The notes beneath the pieces are model-generated. The model had not been told where the DNA came from. It did not search any database and saw only the letters and a list, made by a program, of their open reading frames with translations. Both the position numbers and the translations under genes were made by a program. 64,000 nucleotides of DNA from positions 1 to 64,000 of the forward strand of contig CASDOS010000021.1 of assembly GCA_949282205.1 (NCBI GenBank), in the 5' to 3' direction. Source of the stretch: an uncultured Alphaproteobacteria bacterium (lineage in GTDB: Bacteria > Pseudomonadota > Alphaproteobacteria > RF32 > CAG-239). The stretch's first letter is position 1; each line of letters opens with the position of its first letter. Positions 1 to 9,228 of this stretch are shown piece by piece.

Positions 1-82
1 TAATAATGAACGTTGTCAGTGGAACTTAAACAAAATGACACCGGCTCAACACCGATGCCATTTGCTTAATCACTCCTCTTGA
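1..82 (+). CDS. IS3-family transposase (OrfB), C-terminal end only
   Basis: Reading from base 2, an open frame gives NNERCQWNLNKMTPAQHR and a few more residues before TGA at 80-82. The pattern N-N-x-R-x-Q-W-x-L-x-K-M-T-P-x-x-x-R is the usual carboxy end of IS3/IS150-group DDE integrases. The gene enters from the left edge, so only about 26 codons are visible and its integrity cannot be judged. No clear terminal inverted repeat is seen just downstream. Family assignment rests on this short motif. Confidence 0.65.
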   Translation, partial: NNERCQWNLNKMTPAQHRCHLLNHSS

Positions 83-92
83 CTTACACCCC

Positions 93-326
93 TCAGGGGA
101 TTTCTTTTTCGTTTCCACTTTTCAGGGTACAGATCAAAGAGCGAGAAGGGTCCTCTATTAAGTATCCCGATTTATCACGACTAACTGCCACTTTTACTTT
201 ATGAGATGCATCTACATGCAAATAATCATTATCACTAAATCCCATTTCTGTAAGTATTTCCTTCAAAGAATGAGGACGAAACCCCTCATTACCATGAATA
301 TAATCAAAAGCTGGATTATTAGACAT
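93..326 (-). CDS. small hypothetical protein (77 aa)
   Basis: An unrecognised 77-residue soluble protein with no signal peptide or membrane segment. A GGGAGAAG ribosome-binding site lies about 11 bases before the ATG, which supports translation. The sequence is charged, with a short segment NDYLHVDASHKVKVAVSRD that could be a beta hairpin. It sits between the IS3 transposase tail and the anaerobic RNR operon and converges with the transposase. It may be a genome-specific accessory gene; no function is proposed. Confidence 0.5.
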   Translation of the reverse strand: MSNNPAFDYIHGNEGFRPHSLKEILTEMGFSDNDYLHVDASHKVKVAVSRDKSGYLIEDPSRSLICTLKSGNEKEIP

Positions 327-441
327 TTTCTTTATCTTCTCCCTAATTAAACATAGCTATAGTATGCACGATTCTCCGAAACATTGCAATAAAAAACGCT
401 AAAAAACGATGACGTTTAAACATTTCCCGATGAGTACAGTA

Positions 442-1143
442 TCATTTTCGCACATCAAAAGTTTCAAAATTTTCTTTTAAGTGCTTTAATAAATCCTCAT
501 TTTCCACCAAAGCCAAGCATTGACTTTCCGAAGTATCCATATCCGAAGGCACTTTCCGATACTTTTGAAGATAATACTCTTTCACGCCCATACTTTTAAG
601 AGTATCAGCAATTTGATAAAGATCATCAACTGTCAAAAAACGAGGATCGCAAGTTGTACGACATTCAAAAGCAACACCGGAGGCAATAAGTTCTTTTAAG
701 CTATCCAAAACCTTATCAACATCCCCCCAACCACCGGTAACAACTTTATATTTTTCCTTATCAAACGGTGCTTTAATATCGAATCCGACCCAATCGACAT
801 GTTTCAACACTTCGATAAACTTCTCTGGACGATAACCTCCGGTATGCAATCCGATTTGATACCCTAAAGATTTCACTTCATCAATTGCATCAATCAAACC
901 ATCTTGTACCAAAGGCTCCCCACCGGAAAACACAACAGCATCAAGCATACCTTTTCTTTGTTGAAGAAACTCAACAAACTTCTGCCAAACAATATTTGTA
1001 TCGGCATTAACATCCTGAAGATGTGTATTATGGCAAAACGGGCAACGCCAAGGACATCCCTGCATAAAGACAACAGCAGACATCTTATTTGGAAAATCGA
1101 CGATACTGAATTTCTCAATACCGCCGATTCTAATAGGGTTCAT
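442..1143 (-). CDS. nrdG: anaerobic ribonucleotide reductase activating enzyme (radical SAM)
   Basis: This radical SAM enzyme generates the glycyl radical on class III ribonucleotide reductase, using a [4Fe-4S] cluster and S-adenosylmethionine. The cluster motif is visible as QGCPWRCPFCHN (CxxxCxxC) near residue 30, followed by the glycine-rich FSGGEPLVQ segment. The opening GGIEKFSIVDFPNK is typical of the longer NrdG2 type rather than the short E. coli form. The start is placed at ATG 1143 because AGAGGT lies 8 bases upstream; the in-frame GTG two codons earlier is too close to it. It is the last gene of the nrdD operon, 24 bases after the glycyl-radical subunit. Confidence 0.93.
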   Translation of the reverse strand: MNPIRIGGIEKFSIVDFPNKMSAVVFMQGCPWRCPFCHNTHLQDVNADTNIVWQKFVEFLQQRKGMLDAVVFSGGEPLVQDGLIDAIDEVKSLGYQIGLHTGGYRPEKFIEVLKHVDWVGFDIKAPFDKEKYKVVTGGWGDVDKVLDSLKELIASGVAFECRTTCDPRFLTVDDLYQIADTLKSMGVKEYYLQKYRKVPSDMDTSESQCLALVENEDLLKHLKENFETFDVRK

Positions 1144-1167
1144 AGACACCCACCTCTAAGCAAGAGA

Positions 1168-1401
1168 TTATTCTGCCGCCAAAGCCAATGTATTTTCAGC
1201 TCTGCAAACACACTCACGAGCTTCACAACCCTGAACAGCTTTTTCTTCACAGAAACACAATCTGCTATTATACTCGCCTTTTTTACCAACATTAAATTCT
1301 GTTGTCGGGCGAATATACCCCATAACTCTGGTATAAACTTCACAACGTTGTCTTTCGGAATCATCCAACATAACATCATTGATATTAATAATATTGCTCA
1401 T
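1168..1401 (-). CDS. separate glycyl-radical subunit of anaerobic RNR, with Cys-rich tail
   Basis: A 77-aa protein carrying RQRCEVYTRVMGYIRP and a following FNVGKKGEY segment, which is the glycyl-radical loop normally found at the carboxy end of NrdD; Gly28 would be the radical site. It is encoded apart from the large subunit, which ends with its zinc-binding cysteines. AAGGGAG five bases before ATG 1401 fixes the start; the upstream in-frame ATG at 1416 lacks a site. The last 30 residues contain five cysteines (about 49, 51, 59, 64, 66). The two polypeptides presumably assemble into one reductase. The separate ribosome-binding site argues against a sequencing frameshift. Confidence 0.85.
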   Translation of the reverse strand: MSNIININDVMLDDSERQRCEVYTRVMGYIRPTTEFNVGKKGEYNSRLCFCEEKAVQGCEARECVCRAENTLALAAE

Positions 1402-1429
1402 TTGTCTCCCTTTCATATATAATACTATT

Positions 1430-3490
1430 CTACGCTACTTCTTGCTTTTTTGCAAGCATTTTTAACTTTTCTGCCTTTTTTTCTTGATCACAAATCGGAC
1501 AGAATTCATGTTCACCGGCAATATATCCATGTTTTGGACAAACAGAGAAAGTCGGTGTAATCGTGATATATGGCAAACGATAATTAGCCAAAACCTTTTT
1601 AATAAAGTCACGACAAACTTTTGCGGAGGAAATACGTTGGTTCATATAAAGATGAAGTACGGTACCTCCGGTATATTTAGATTGCAATCTGGCTTGCAAA
1701 TCCAAAGCCTCAAATGGGTCATCAGTATAACCAACCGGCAATTGAGAAGAATTCGTATAGAATGGAGCATCAGGAGTCCCCGCCTGAATAATACCGACAT
1801 AACGTTTTTTATCTTCTCTTGCAAATCTGGTTGTTGCGCCTTCAGCCGGAGTCGCCTCAAGGTTATACATATGACCGGTTTCTTCTTGAAATTTCACTAA
1901 TCTATCACGGATAAAATCCAAGAACTTCTCAGCAAAAGCCTGTCCCCAAGCATCTGCGATATTATGTTCATCATTAGTAAAGTTTCTAATCATTTCATTC
2001 ATACCATTAACCCCAATGGTAGAGAAGTGATTACGAAGAGTCCCCAAATATCTCTTAGTGAATGGGAATAACCCATTATCAATCAAACGCTGAATAACTT
2101 TCCGCTTAATTTCCAAAGAAGTTCTTGCGATATTCATCAACTCATCAACTCTGGCAAACAAAGCAGTTTCATTGCCTTTATAAACGTATCCGAGTCTTGC
2201 GCAGTTAATTGTAACGACACCGACAGAACCTGTTTGCTCAGCAGAACCAAACAAACCATTACCGCGTGCCAAAAGTTCTCTCAAATCCAACTGCAAGCGA
2301 CAACACATAGAACGAATTTGCCCCGGTTTCAAAGAAGAATTCAAGAAATTCTGGAAATAAGGCAACCCGTATTTAGCCGTCATTTCGAACAACAACTCTG
2401 TATTTTCATCTTCCCAAGGAAAATCCCAAGTCATATTATAAGTAGGGATTGGAAAAGTAAAAGGTCTGCCTTTAACATCACCGCCCATCATAACATTGAT
2501 GTAAGCTTTGTTAATCATAGCCATTTCTTCGCCCAAATCACCATAAGTATATTCTTGTTCAACACCTGCAATAATAGGATGTTGTTCACGCAAATCTTCA
2601 GGGCACACCCAATCAAAAGTAAAGTTAGTAAAAGGAGTCTGCGAGCCCCAGCGAGAAGGAACATTCAAATTATAAATTAATTCCTGCATACATTGCTCAA
2701 CTTGTTCATATGTCAATTTATCATTTCTGACATACGGAGCCAAATAAGTATCAACCGAAGAGAACGCCTGAGCCCCCGCCCATTCATTTTGCAAAGTTCC
2801 CATAAAATTAACCATTTGCCCCACTGCAGAAGAAAGATGTTTCGGAGCACCGGCTTCAACTTTTCCCGGAACACCGTTAAAGCCTTCGCGCAACAAATTT
2901 TTCAAAGACCAACCGGCACAATAAGCAGCCAACATACTCAAATCATGGATATGGATATCACCGTTTCTGTGAGCTTCTCCAACTTCAGCGGGATAGACGT
3001 GAGACAACCAATAATTCGCGGTAACTTTACCTGAAACATTCAAAATCAAGCCGCCGTTAGAATATCCCTGATTAGCATTTTCTTTAATACGCCAATCCAA
3101 ATTTTCCAAATACTCATTAACAGAGCTTTCAACATCAATAACTGTTTTACCGTCTCCGCGCATTCTATTTCTTTTATCACGATACAAGATATAAGATTTA
3201 GCCGTTTTAAAGTAATTTGAAGAAATAAGAACCTGTTCAACAACATCTTGAATATCTTCAACGGAAGGCAAAGACTCATCAAATTTATGAGATAAAATCT
3301 TCATCACCTGAGCTGTCAAAAGCCAAGCATCATCACTACCAAACTCATTTGTAATTTCGCCGGCTCTCAAAATTGCATTATAAATTTTATCGCCATCAAA
3401 ATCAGCCAGAGTACCATCTCTTTTTGTTATACTTTTAAACGGCATTTTATATTTTTTTGCCGTGGGCATTTGCAACTCATTATTTGCCAT
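1430..3490 (-). CDS. nrdD: anaerobic ribonucleoside-triphosphate reductase, large subunit
   Basis: Reduces ribonucleotides to deoxyribonucleotides without oxygen, supplying DNA precursors in the cytoplasm. Residues about 15-100 form an ATP-cone allosteric domain (FKSITKRDGTLADFDGDKIY). The barrel follows, with the NCARLGY segment, and a CPKHGY...CPIC zinc motif lies near the end. The usual glycyl-radical loop is absent from this chain and is encoded by the next gene. The start is set at ATG 3490, with GAAGGGA about 11 bases upstream; a longer in-frame reading to 3586 would run through two NrdR boxes and has no ribosome-binding site. It heads an operon with the radical subunit and nrdG. Confidence 0.93.
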   Translation of the reverse strand: MANNELQMPTAKKYKMPFKSITKRDGTLADFDGDKIYNAILRAGEITNEFGSDDAWLLTAQVMKILSHKFDESLPSVEDIQDVVEQVLISSNYFKTAKSYILYRDKRNRMRGDGKTVIDVESSVNEYLENLDWRIKENANQGYSNGGLILNVSGKVTANYWLSHVYPAEVGEAHRNGDIHIHDLSMLAAYCAGWSLKNLLREGFNGVPGKVEAGAPKHLSSAVGQMVNFMGTLQNEWAGAQAFSSVDTYLAPYVRNDKLTYEQVEQCMQELIYNLNVPSRWGSQTPFTNFTFDWVCPEDLREQHPIIAGVEQEYTYGDLGEEMAMINKAYINVMMGGDVKGRPFTFPIPTYNMTWDFPWEDENTELLFEMTAKYGLPYFQNFLNSSLKPGQIRSMCCRLQLDLRELLARGNGLFGSAEQTGSVGVVTINCARLGYVYKGNETALFARVDELMNIARTSLEIKRKVIQRLIDNGLFPFTKRYLGTLRNHFSTIGVNGMNEMIRNFTNDEHNIADAWGQAFAEKFLDFIRDRLVKFQEETGHMYNLEATPAEGATTRFAREDKKRYVGIIQAGTPDAPFYTNSSQLPVGYTDDPFEALDLQARLQSKYTGGTVLHLYMNQRISSAKVCRDFIKKVLANYRLPYITITPTFSVCPKHGYIAGEHEFCPICDQEKKAEKLKMLAKKQEVA

Positions 3491-3551
3491 TTTTTTATTA
3501 TTCCCTTCTCTCATAAATGTAACAAGTTCATTTTTCGACTTCACAAGCACC

Positions 3552-3567
3552 ATACTACATATTGTGT
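3552..3567. promoter_or_regulatory. NrdR box 1
   Basis: ATACTACATATTGTGT matches the NrdR operator consensus (aCaCwAtATaTwGtgt) at 14 of 16 positions. It lies 62 bases upstream of the nrdD ATG and overlaps a likely minus-strand -10 (TAGTAT). Confidence 0.8.
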
Positions 3568-3584
3568 TAAAAAACAGTAAAGAC

Positions 3585-3600
3585 ACACTAGATATAGTAA
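3585..3600. promoter_or_regulatory. NrdR box 2
   Basis: ACACTAGATATAGTAA, a second NrdR-type box whose centre is 33 bp (three helical turns) from the first. This is the spacing commonly seen for cooperative NrdR binding. The deoxynucleotide-sensing repressor NrdR would act here on the nrdD operon; nrdR itself is not in the window. Confidence 0.8.
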
Positions 3601-3824
3601 AAAATACTTTTAAAGCCCCGTTTCAACAACTAAAATCATCATAAAAAAAACATCTATTTTGACAAGGTATGCGCATCTATTTTTTTAAAATTTTTCATAT
3701 CATACTAAAATTAAAACGATTTTTTTTTTTTAAGAGGTCAATAACCCCCCCTCCAATATCTTTAAATACGTTACTAACAGCTTTTTAAAAAAAGACTTCT
3801 GACCAAATTTTTCACGAAAAAGGG

Positions 3825-3853
3825 TTGACCTAAATTATATCAACATATATGAT
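3825..3853 (+). promoter_or_regulatory. sigma70-type promoter for the HAD phosphatase gene
   Basis: TTGACC and TATGAT separated by exactly 17 bases, about 34 bases upstream of the start codon at 3887. The rest of the 3601-3824 gap is AT-rich with a long poly-T run and shows no gene. Confidence 0.7.
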
Positions 3854-3886
3854 ACTCGACGGATAAAATTTCAGGGAGTATAAAAA

Positions 3887-4555
3887 TTGCAAAAAACCAT
3901 AATTTGGGACTTAGATAACACCCTATATTACGAAACAGACGAATACAAAAACAAATTAAATGAAGCCACGGCAGCAGCGGCGATAGAAGAATTCAATGTT
4001 CCGTTGGATTTTAAAGAAGCCACGGCCAAAGTAAAAGAGTCGTATGCCACCTATCGGGATGGATTAGAAATATTTGCACGAGAATATGGCATACCGCATA
4101 AAGAGTTATATAAATCATACCATAATTACAAAAGCGAGCTAGTAAAAACGATAGCTCCGTATGAAAATTTATTAGAAAATTTACAGAGTCTTCAAGGTCC
4201 GCAATATGTATTTTCCACATCATCCAAAGACATTTGCGAAAAAATATTAAAACACATTGGTTTATACGACTTTTTTGAAAATAAATTCTACTCGGTAGAA
4301 GATTTTGACGTATATAAAAAGAATGAAAGTCCCGATGTATATAAACGTTTATGTGAAAAAATCGGCGTCAAACCGAAAGATTGTATTTTTGTAGACGATA
4401 GTTATTCAAATTTAGATTTTGCCAAGCAATGCGGAATGACCACCGTCCGCATATACTATGGCAACAATTCAGCCAAAGACATGCAATTTATCGATTCTGC
4501 CTATAAAGGCATATACGAATGCATTTCAGGCTTAAAAAAAGACTACGACTGTTAA
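3887..4555 (+). CDS. HAD-superfamily pyrimidine 5'-nucleotidase-like hydrolase
   Basis: Haloacid-dehalogenase phosphatase with motif I IWDLDNTLYY at the amino end, motif II in VFSTSSK near residue 110 and motif IV CIFVDDSYSNL near residue 165. The cap insertion and length (222 aa) fit the SDT1/YjjG pyrimidine-nucleotidase branch, which dephosphorylates nucleoside monophosphates, but the exact substrate cannot be read from sequence. The start codon is TTG: AGGGAG lies 8 bases upstream and no ATG is available nearby. It is a single-gene unit with its own promoter and a strong terminator. Confidence 0.8.
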   Translation: MQKTIIWDLDNTLYYETDEYKNKLNEATAAAAIEEFNVPLDFKEATAKVKESYATYRDGLEIFAREYGIPHKELYKSYHNYKSELVKTIAPYENLLENLQSLQGPQYVFSTSSKDICEKILKHIGLYDFFENKFYSVEDFDVYKKNESPDVYKRLCEKIGVKPKDCIFVDDSYSNLDFAKQCGMTTVRIYYGNNSAKDMQFIDSAYKGIYECISGLKKDYDC

Positions 4556-4571
4556 AAAACAAATATCTGAC

Positions 4572-4597
4572 AAGCCACCTTTAAGGTGGCTTTTTTT
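4572..4597 (+). terminator. rho-independent terminator
   Basis: AAGCCACCT and AGGTGGCTT pair across a TTA loop and run into seven T residues, just after the HAD phosphatase gene. Confidence 0.9.
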
Positions 4598-4727
4598 ATT
4601 AGTTACCTTTTCCCCCGAGTGAATACCAAGATGGTGGAACAACACCGCTCCACAACGCCAACAAGCGTAGTCAAACCGAAGGTTTGTAGCTGATTTAGCC
4701 CTCCGATTTACCGGAAATATCTATAAT

Positions 4728-5447
4728 TTACTTTTTATCAAATTTTTCACAAAGTTTATTTTCGATAATATAATTTTCAACAGAATCTAATTTCATCTGT
4801 TCAAATTCCACTTCTTTCCGCCACGTTTCAACCTTTTGTTGCAACTTTTGCAGATACTCAACATTTAACTCTTTTGCAACAACATCAGCCTGCTGCCCCG
4901 GCGCAACAATTTTAACTCCAACATTTTCAAAGAGTCCCTCTGCCGTTTTTTTAAATTCTGGTAAAAAATAATCCAGCGCTTCAAGATAAATTTGCATATG
5001 CGTTTTCTCATGCCTAACAGCCACATCATACAGACAAGAATCTTTCTCCAAATCTTTCGAGATATAAATAGTGGGGACATAATATCCAAGATGAGCTTCT
5101 ATTTTTTCAGGATAAATACACTCATAACCATGACTAATTTCGATTTGTCCGACAGTCAAATCAAAACTAAAACTATCACGCACCTTCGTCAAGCCAATCG
5201 GAATAAAATCTTCGGGCATATCAAGCCCGTTAGCGTTATACTTTTCTTCCGTCTCACGCTTAAGAAAATCTTTCCCTCTCGTATAATTATACCGAAGTTT
5301 CCCATAAGCCGAAGTCACATCAACCACAGGTTTATCAATAACACTCAAACACTCCTCGACATAATGTTTCATAAGACCATCATCAATTGCATACCCAACT
5401 TTAGCAAGCGAAACCGTAAAAATTAAGGCAAAAAAAACTTTTTTCAT
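4728..5447 (-). CDS. secreted protein with HEXXH motif, possible metalloprotease
   Basis: Starts with a signal peptide (MKKVFFALIFTVSLAKVGYA, cleavage near residue 20). RHEKTHMQIY at residues 145-154 gives an HEXXH zinc-protease signature, preceded by a predicted strand (TIYISKDL). The end of the protein (about 190-239) is a charged, probably coiled-coil helix. This suggests a periplasmic zinc peptidase of an unnamed family, but the third zinc ligand is not evident. It is divergent from the next gene, with 44 bases between their starts. Confidence 0.6.
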   Translation of the reverse strand: MKKVFFALIFTVSLAKVGYAIDDGLMKHYVEECLSVIDKPVVDVTSAYGKLRYNYTRGKDFLKRETEEKYNANGLDMPEDFIPIGLTKVRDSFSFDLTVGQIEISHGYECIYPEKIEAHLGYYVPTIYISKDLEKDSCLYDVAVRHEKTHMQIYLEALDYFLPEFKKTAEGLFENVGVKIVAPGQQADVVAKELNVEYLQKLQQKVETWRKEVEFEQMKLDSVENYIIENKLCEKFDKK

Positions 5448-5491
5448 TTATAATCCCTCACAAAGTTTTTCATATAGCACGGAGTCAATCC

Positions 5492-6253
5492 ATGAAATAC
5501 CCATACATTATAAGCATAATCTTGTCCAGTTTTTTTATATATAAGTCAGCATTTGCCAATATTTACCCTCAACAATATGCATTTTTCATTCCGGGCGGAG
5601 CCTTCCAACAAAATCAAGAAGTACAAGACATTCGTCTAATGCGCCCGCGTTATGTCCAAACTGAAGAAGAATCCCAAGCCAATCAACCACAACCGAACGA
5701 ATATCCGACAGCTACAATCAACTCCGTCCCCCCCCAAAGAAAAACAAGCACAACATCTCAAGCAACCTCAGCAACAAGCAATCTCTCTTCAACATCCTTA
5801 AAGACAAAGAAAAAATCGACACTTCCAATCACAGGAAACTCAATCAAATCCGTACAAAAGATTAAAGTTCCAACAACAAAAACAGCCCCCCAAACATCAA
5901 CCAATATAATCTTTCCGGCAGACAACTCCTATTCTGAACCTACGCCTACTAAAACAATCACAAAACAAGAAAAATATCAATTAGATGAAAACACAAAATT
6001 AGCCACTCCGCAGCAAGAGCAATCCTCACAACCTAAATTAACTTACAAAGAAGAACTCAAACAAAAGAGTCTATCCTCTTTACTCAATAAGATTCCCTAT
6101 CCGGATTCATCGCAACCAAAATTCAAGCAATTATACTCCTACTATGGAATGGAATTAAGGGTTTATCAAAACCGCGGTAAATTTCCCCGTAACAGCGAAC
6201 AAGAAGAAACCCTTGCCAAAGCCAATTCCATAAAACGTTTTGACGTCAAATAA
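5492..6253 (+). CDS. secreted Ser/Thr/Pro/Gln-rich protein of unknown function
   Basis: A signal peptide (MKYPYIISIILSSFFIYKSAFA) is followed by about 150 residues of low-complexity Thr/Ser/Gln/Lys sequence, probably disordered, and a compact end (about 185-253) holding SLLNKIPYPDS and YSYYGMELRVYQNRG. This looks like an exported linker-type protein with one small folded domain; no family is recognised. It shares a short divergent promoter region with the HEXXH protein, so the two may be co-regulated. Confidence 0.6.
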   Translation: MKYPYIISIILSSFFIYKSAFANIYPQQYAFFIPGGAFQQNQEVQDIRLMRPRYVQTEEESQANQPQPNEYPTATINSVPPQRKTSTTSQATSATSNLSSTSLKTKKKSTLPITGNSIKSVQKIKVPTTKTAPQTSTNIIFPADNSYSEPTPTKTITKQEKYQLDENTKLATPQQEQSSQPKLTYKEELKQKSLSSLLNKIPYPDSSQPKFKQLYSYYGMELRVYQNRGKFPRNSEQEETLAKANSIKRFDVK

Positions 6254-6272
6254 TCTAGCTACAAAGAAAAAA

Positions 6273-6305
6273 AATAGACGGCACTAACAAACCGTCTATT
6301 TTTTC
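6273..6305. terminator. bidirectional terminator
   Basis: AATAGACGG and CCGTCTATT form a stem with T tracts on both strands. It lies between the converging secreted-protein gene and lepA. Confidence 0.85.
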
Positions 6306-6318
6306 AATCAACTCAAGA

Positions 6319-8121
6319 CTAATCATCACCAATACGCAAAGCCTCAATAAACGCTGATTGTGGCACTTCTACTTTACCAAATTGCCGCATTCTCTGTTTA
6401 CCTTTTTTCTGTTTATCCAACAATTTACGTTTCCGTGTAACATCACCGCCATAACACTTAGCCGTAACATCTTTACGCATAGCCGAAATAGTTTCACGAG
6501 CAACAACACGTCCACCAATGGCTGCTTGAATCGGAATTTTAAACAAATGCCTTGGAATTAAATCTTTCAATCTCTCACAAATTTGACGACCTCTGGATTC
6601 TGCCTCGCTTCTATGGCATAAGAAAGCCAAAGCATCGACAGGCTCTTCATTAATAAGAATTTGCACTTTAACCAAATCCGATTGCTCATATCCGACCAAT
6701 TCATAATCAAAACTGGCATACCCGCTGGTAATAGATTTCAAGCGATCATAGAAATCAAAAACAATTTCATTAAGAGGGATACGATAAACCACCATCGCTC
6801 TGGAGCCCACATAAGTTAATTCCTGCTGCAACCCGCGACGTTCGGTACAGAGTTTCAAGACCGCCCCTAAATATGTATCCGGTACAAGGATAGTTGCTCT
6901 GACCATAGGTTCCTCAATAGACGCAACCGTTGACAAATCCGGCATATCTGCAGGATTGTGCAACATAATGGTTTCCCCTTTTGTAAGATTAATTTTATAG
7001 GCAACAGACGGAGCTGTTGTAATAATATCCAAATCAAACTCACGACCGATTCTTTCTTGAATAATTTCCATATGCAAGAGTCCCAAGAATCCACATCTAA
7101 ATCCGAGTCCCAAAGCCGCGGAATTTTCATTTTGATAATCAATACTGGCATCATTAAGTTTCAATTTAGCCAGAGCGTCTTTCAAGGCTTCATACTGACT
7201 GCTATCTACCGGAAAGATGGAACAGAACACAACCGGTATTGAAGGTTTAAATCCCGGCAAAGCCTGTTCACATGTTTTTTTATTATCAGTAATTGTATCG
7301 CCGACACTACAATCACCAACACTTTTAATACTGGCGGTAATATAGCCGACTTCACCTGCAGAAAGTTCATCAACCTCTTGCATTTTCGGAGTAAACACCC
7401 CCAATCTATCGACAGTATAAGTTGCATTATTACTCATCATACGGATAACTTGTTTTTTTCGAAGCACTCCATCTTTAATACGCAACAAAATAACCACCCC
7501 TAAATAGGAATCATACCAACTATCAATTAAAAGCGCTTTAAGCGGAGCATCAACATCTCCTTGAGGAGCAGGCAAATTTTGCACAATAGCCTCTAATAAA
7601 TTATCAATACCCAATCCGGTTTTTCCGGAAGTTTCAACAGCACCGCTGGCATCAATACCGATAACATCTTCAATTTGACTTTTAACCTTTTCGACATCGG
7701 CAGAAGGCAAATCAACTTTATTAAGAGCCGGAACAATTTCATGATTATTATCAATCGCCAAATAAACATTAGCCAAAGTTTGCGCTTCTACCCCTTGAGT
7801 TGCATCAACAACCAACACCGAACCTTCACAAGCAGCGAGCGAGCGGGAAACCTCATAAGAGAAGTCCACATGTCCGGGAGTATCAATCAGATTCAACACA
7901 TATTCTTGTCCATCACGAGCGATATATTTCAAACGCACAGTCTGCGCCTTAATAGTGATTCCGCGTTCACGTTCAATATCCATGGAGTCCAACACCTGTT
8001 CAGTCATTTCACGACGCTCCAAACCACCGCACCGTTCAATAATTCTATCGGCAATTGTAGATTTACCATGATCAATATGAGCAATAATCGCAAAATTTCT
8101 GATTTTCGCCAAATCCTGCAT
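6319..8121 (-). CDS. lepA: elongation factor 4 (LepA)
   Basis: Translational GTPase that acts on the ribosome, assisting 30S biogenesis or remobilising stalled complexes. The GTPase domain shows AHIDHGKST (G1), RGITIK (G2), DTPGH (G3) and NKVDL (G4). The LepA-specific carboxy domain ends in the lysine-rich [20 protein letters not shown] segment. The 600-residue length is normal. It is transcribed alone, with its stop next to a bidirectional terminator. Confidence 0.98.
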   Translation of the reverse strand: MQDLAKIRNFAIIAHIDHGKSTIADRIIERCGGLERREMTEQVLDSMDIERERGITIKAQTVRLKYIARDGQEYVLNLIDTPGHVDFSYEVSRSLAACEGSVLVVDATQGVEAQTLANVYLAIDNNHEIVPALNKVDLPSADVEKVKSQIEDVIGIDASGAVETSGKTGLGIDNLLEAIVQNLPAPQGDVDAPLKALLIDSWYDSYLGVVILLRIKDGVLRKKQVIRMMSNNATYTVDRLGVFTPKMQEVDELSAGEVGYITASIKSVGDCSVGDTITDNKKTCEQALPGFKPSIPVVFCSIFPVDSSQYEALKDALAKLKLNDASIDYQNENSAALGLGFRCGFLGLLHMEIIQERIGREFDLDIITTAPSVAYKINLTKGETIMLHNPADMPDLSTVASIEEPMVRATILVPDTYLGAVLKLCTERRGLQQELTYVGSRAMVVYRIPLNEIVFDFYDRLKSITSGYASFDYELVGYEQSDLVKVQILINEEPVDALAFLCHRSEAESRGRQICERLKDLIPRHLFKIPIQAAIGGRVVARETISAMRKDVTAKCYGGDVTRKRKLLDKQKKGKQRMRQFGKVEVPQSAFIEALRIGDD

Positions 8122-8185
8122 AGAGTTATCCTTAAAAACAAATTTACAAACTTTATATTTGTCATAAAATAAATTTTAACGGAAC

Positions 8186-8214
8186 GCAACAGATTTTAAA
8201 CACTTTACTGTTGC
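8186..8214. repeat. 7-bp inverted repeat between lepA and the GNAT gene
   Basis: GCAACAG (8186-8192) and CTGTTGC (8208-8214) flank a 15-base spacer in the divergent region. It could be an operator or a weak hairpin; there is no T tract. Low confidence in function. Confidence 0.35.
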
Positions 8215-8280
8215 AAGTCATACAAAACTGTGCTTAAATAGAGAACAATAAAATTATTCTGAAATCATACGGAGGTTGCA

Positions 8281-8718
8281 ATGATTAAATTTATAGATAT
8301 TGAATTCGGTTCCAGCCGCTATCAGGAACTGTTAGACTTACGCTATCGTATATTGTTGCAACCGTTAGGATTAAAATTCCTCGATTCTTTCCGAGAAGAA
8401 GAAGCTAGTTTCCTGCATATCGGCTGCATAGATTCGGTAAGTGACAAATTAATTGGCGGCTTAATTATGGTTCCGTTGGATAATGAAGAAATCAGAGTAA
8501 TGCAAGTAGCGGTAGACGTCGTCCACCAAGGCGAAGGAATTGGTAAAAAATTAATTGAATATGCCGAAAAGACCGCAAAAGAAATCGGATATAGTACAAT
8601 GGTGATGCACGCAATGCTTTCCGTTGTTGGTTTTTATGAAAAACTCGGTTTCAAACAAGACGGCGATTTATTTGAAGAAAAAGGCATTAATTTTATTCGA
8701 ATGGTCAAAGAACTCTAA
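8281..8718 (+). CDS. GNAT-family N-acetyltransferase
   Basis: 145 residues with the acetyl-CoA binding segment VMQVAVDVVHQGEGIGKKLI at about 76-95 (V-x-x-x-x-Q/R-x-x-G-x-G/A) and a carboxy motif VVGFYEKLGF typical of GNAT proteins. The amino part (LRYRILLQPLGL) recalls the ElaA branch. Substrate unknown. The ATG follows CGGAGG. It overlaps the end of the convergent kinase-like gene by 4 bases. Confidence 0.8.
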   Translation: MIKFIDIEFGSSRYQELLDLRYRILLQPLGLKFLDSFREEEASFLHIGCIDSVSDKLIGGLIMVPLDNEEIRVMQVAVDVVHQGEGIGKKLIEYAEKTAKEIGYSTMVMHAMLSVVGFYEKLGFKQDGDLFEEKGINFIRMVKEL

Positions 8719-9224
8719 AAATTCTCTAACAAAAACTCTTTAATCAATAGAGCCGTTTGTAACGGAGTCTGGTTATCGTTACAAATAATTTTATCAGATC
8801 CAATTGGATTTTGATACCCTTGTTGATACATCTCAACAATACGATTTTTTTCTCGCTCAGAGAGTTCTCTCGTTCCGCGATTTTTAAGACACATCTCCAT
8901 AGAGGGAGCTAACGTAACACAAATAAACTTATCATGCTCATCGGTCCATTGACGCCAACTATCAAAATTACGCTGACTCATTGGATAAGCAAAAAACAAA
9001 AAGTTATACCTCTGCAATTTTTTTTCATTCTGCATAACTTCCGCAAGTCGTCGCAACCGTTCGGCTATTCCCGATTTAAAATCAAGCTGAAGTTTTTCCT
9101 GTTCTTCATCTGAAAGCAGTTCATCTACTTCTAGAAAAAACGCATTATCCAGCAACTGAGGCAAGATTCGCCCGACCGTTGATTTTCCAGCATTAATCGG
9201 ACCGTTAATATTAACAATCAGCAT
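8715..9224 (-). CDS. P-loop kinase-like protein
   Basis: NINGPINAGKSTVGRIL at residues 4-20 is a Walker A loop. The small size (169 aa) and the lid-like stretch NRGTRELSEREKNRI near residue 117 fit the shikimate/adenylate-kinase fold used by small-molecule kinases. The substrate cannot be assigned. It is followed after 4 bases by the AI-2E permease gene's coding end on the same strand, so it is likely the last gene of the DUF2066-permease operon. Confidence 0.65.
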   Translation of the reverse strand: MLIVNINGPINAGKSTVGRILPQLLDNAFFLEVDELLSDEEQEKLQLDFKSGIAERLRRLAEVMQNEKKLQRYNFLFFAYPMSQRNFDSWRQWTDEHDKFICVTLAPSMEMCLKNRGTRELSEREKNRIVEMYQQGYQNPIGSDKIICNDNQTPLQTALLIKEFLLENF

Positions 9225-9228
9225 TATT

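Noticed and set aside
1168..1490. Frameshift error separating NrdD from its glycyl-radical domain
   Set aside because: The large chain ends in a clean Lys-rich tail and the small gene has its own AAGGGAG site, so a real split is more likely.
3491..3586. Longer NrdD amino terminus starting at 3586
   Set aside because: The extension lacks a ribosome-binding site, is hydrophobic and out of character, and would begin inside an NrdR box.
4598..4727. Further repeat or small RNA after the HAD terminator
   Set aside because: Short hairpins such as AAACC/GGTTT occur, but no second copy in the window and no T tract; nothing supportable.
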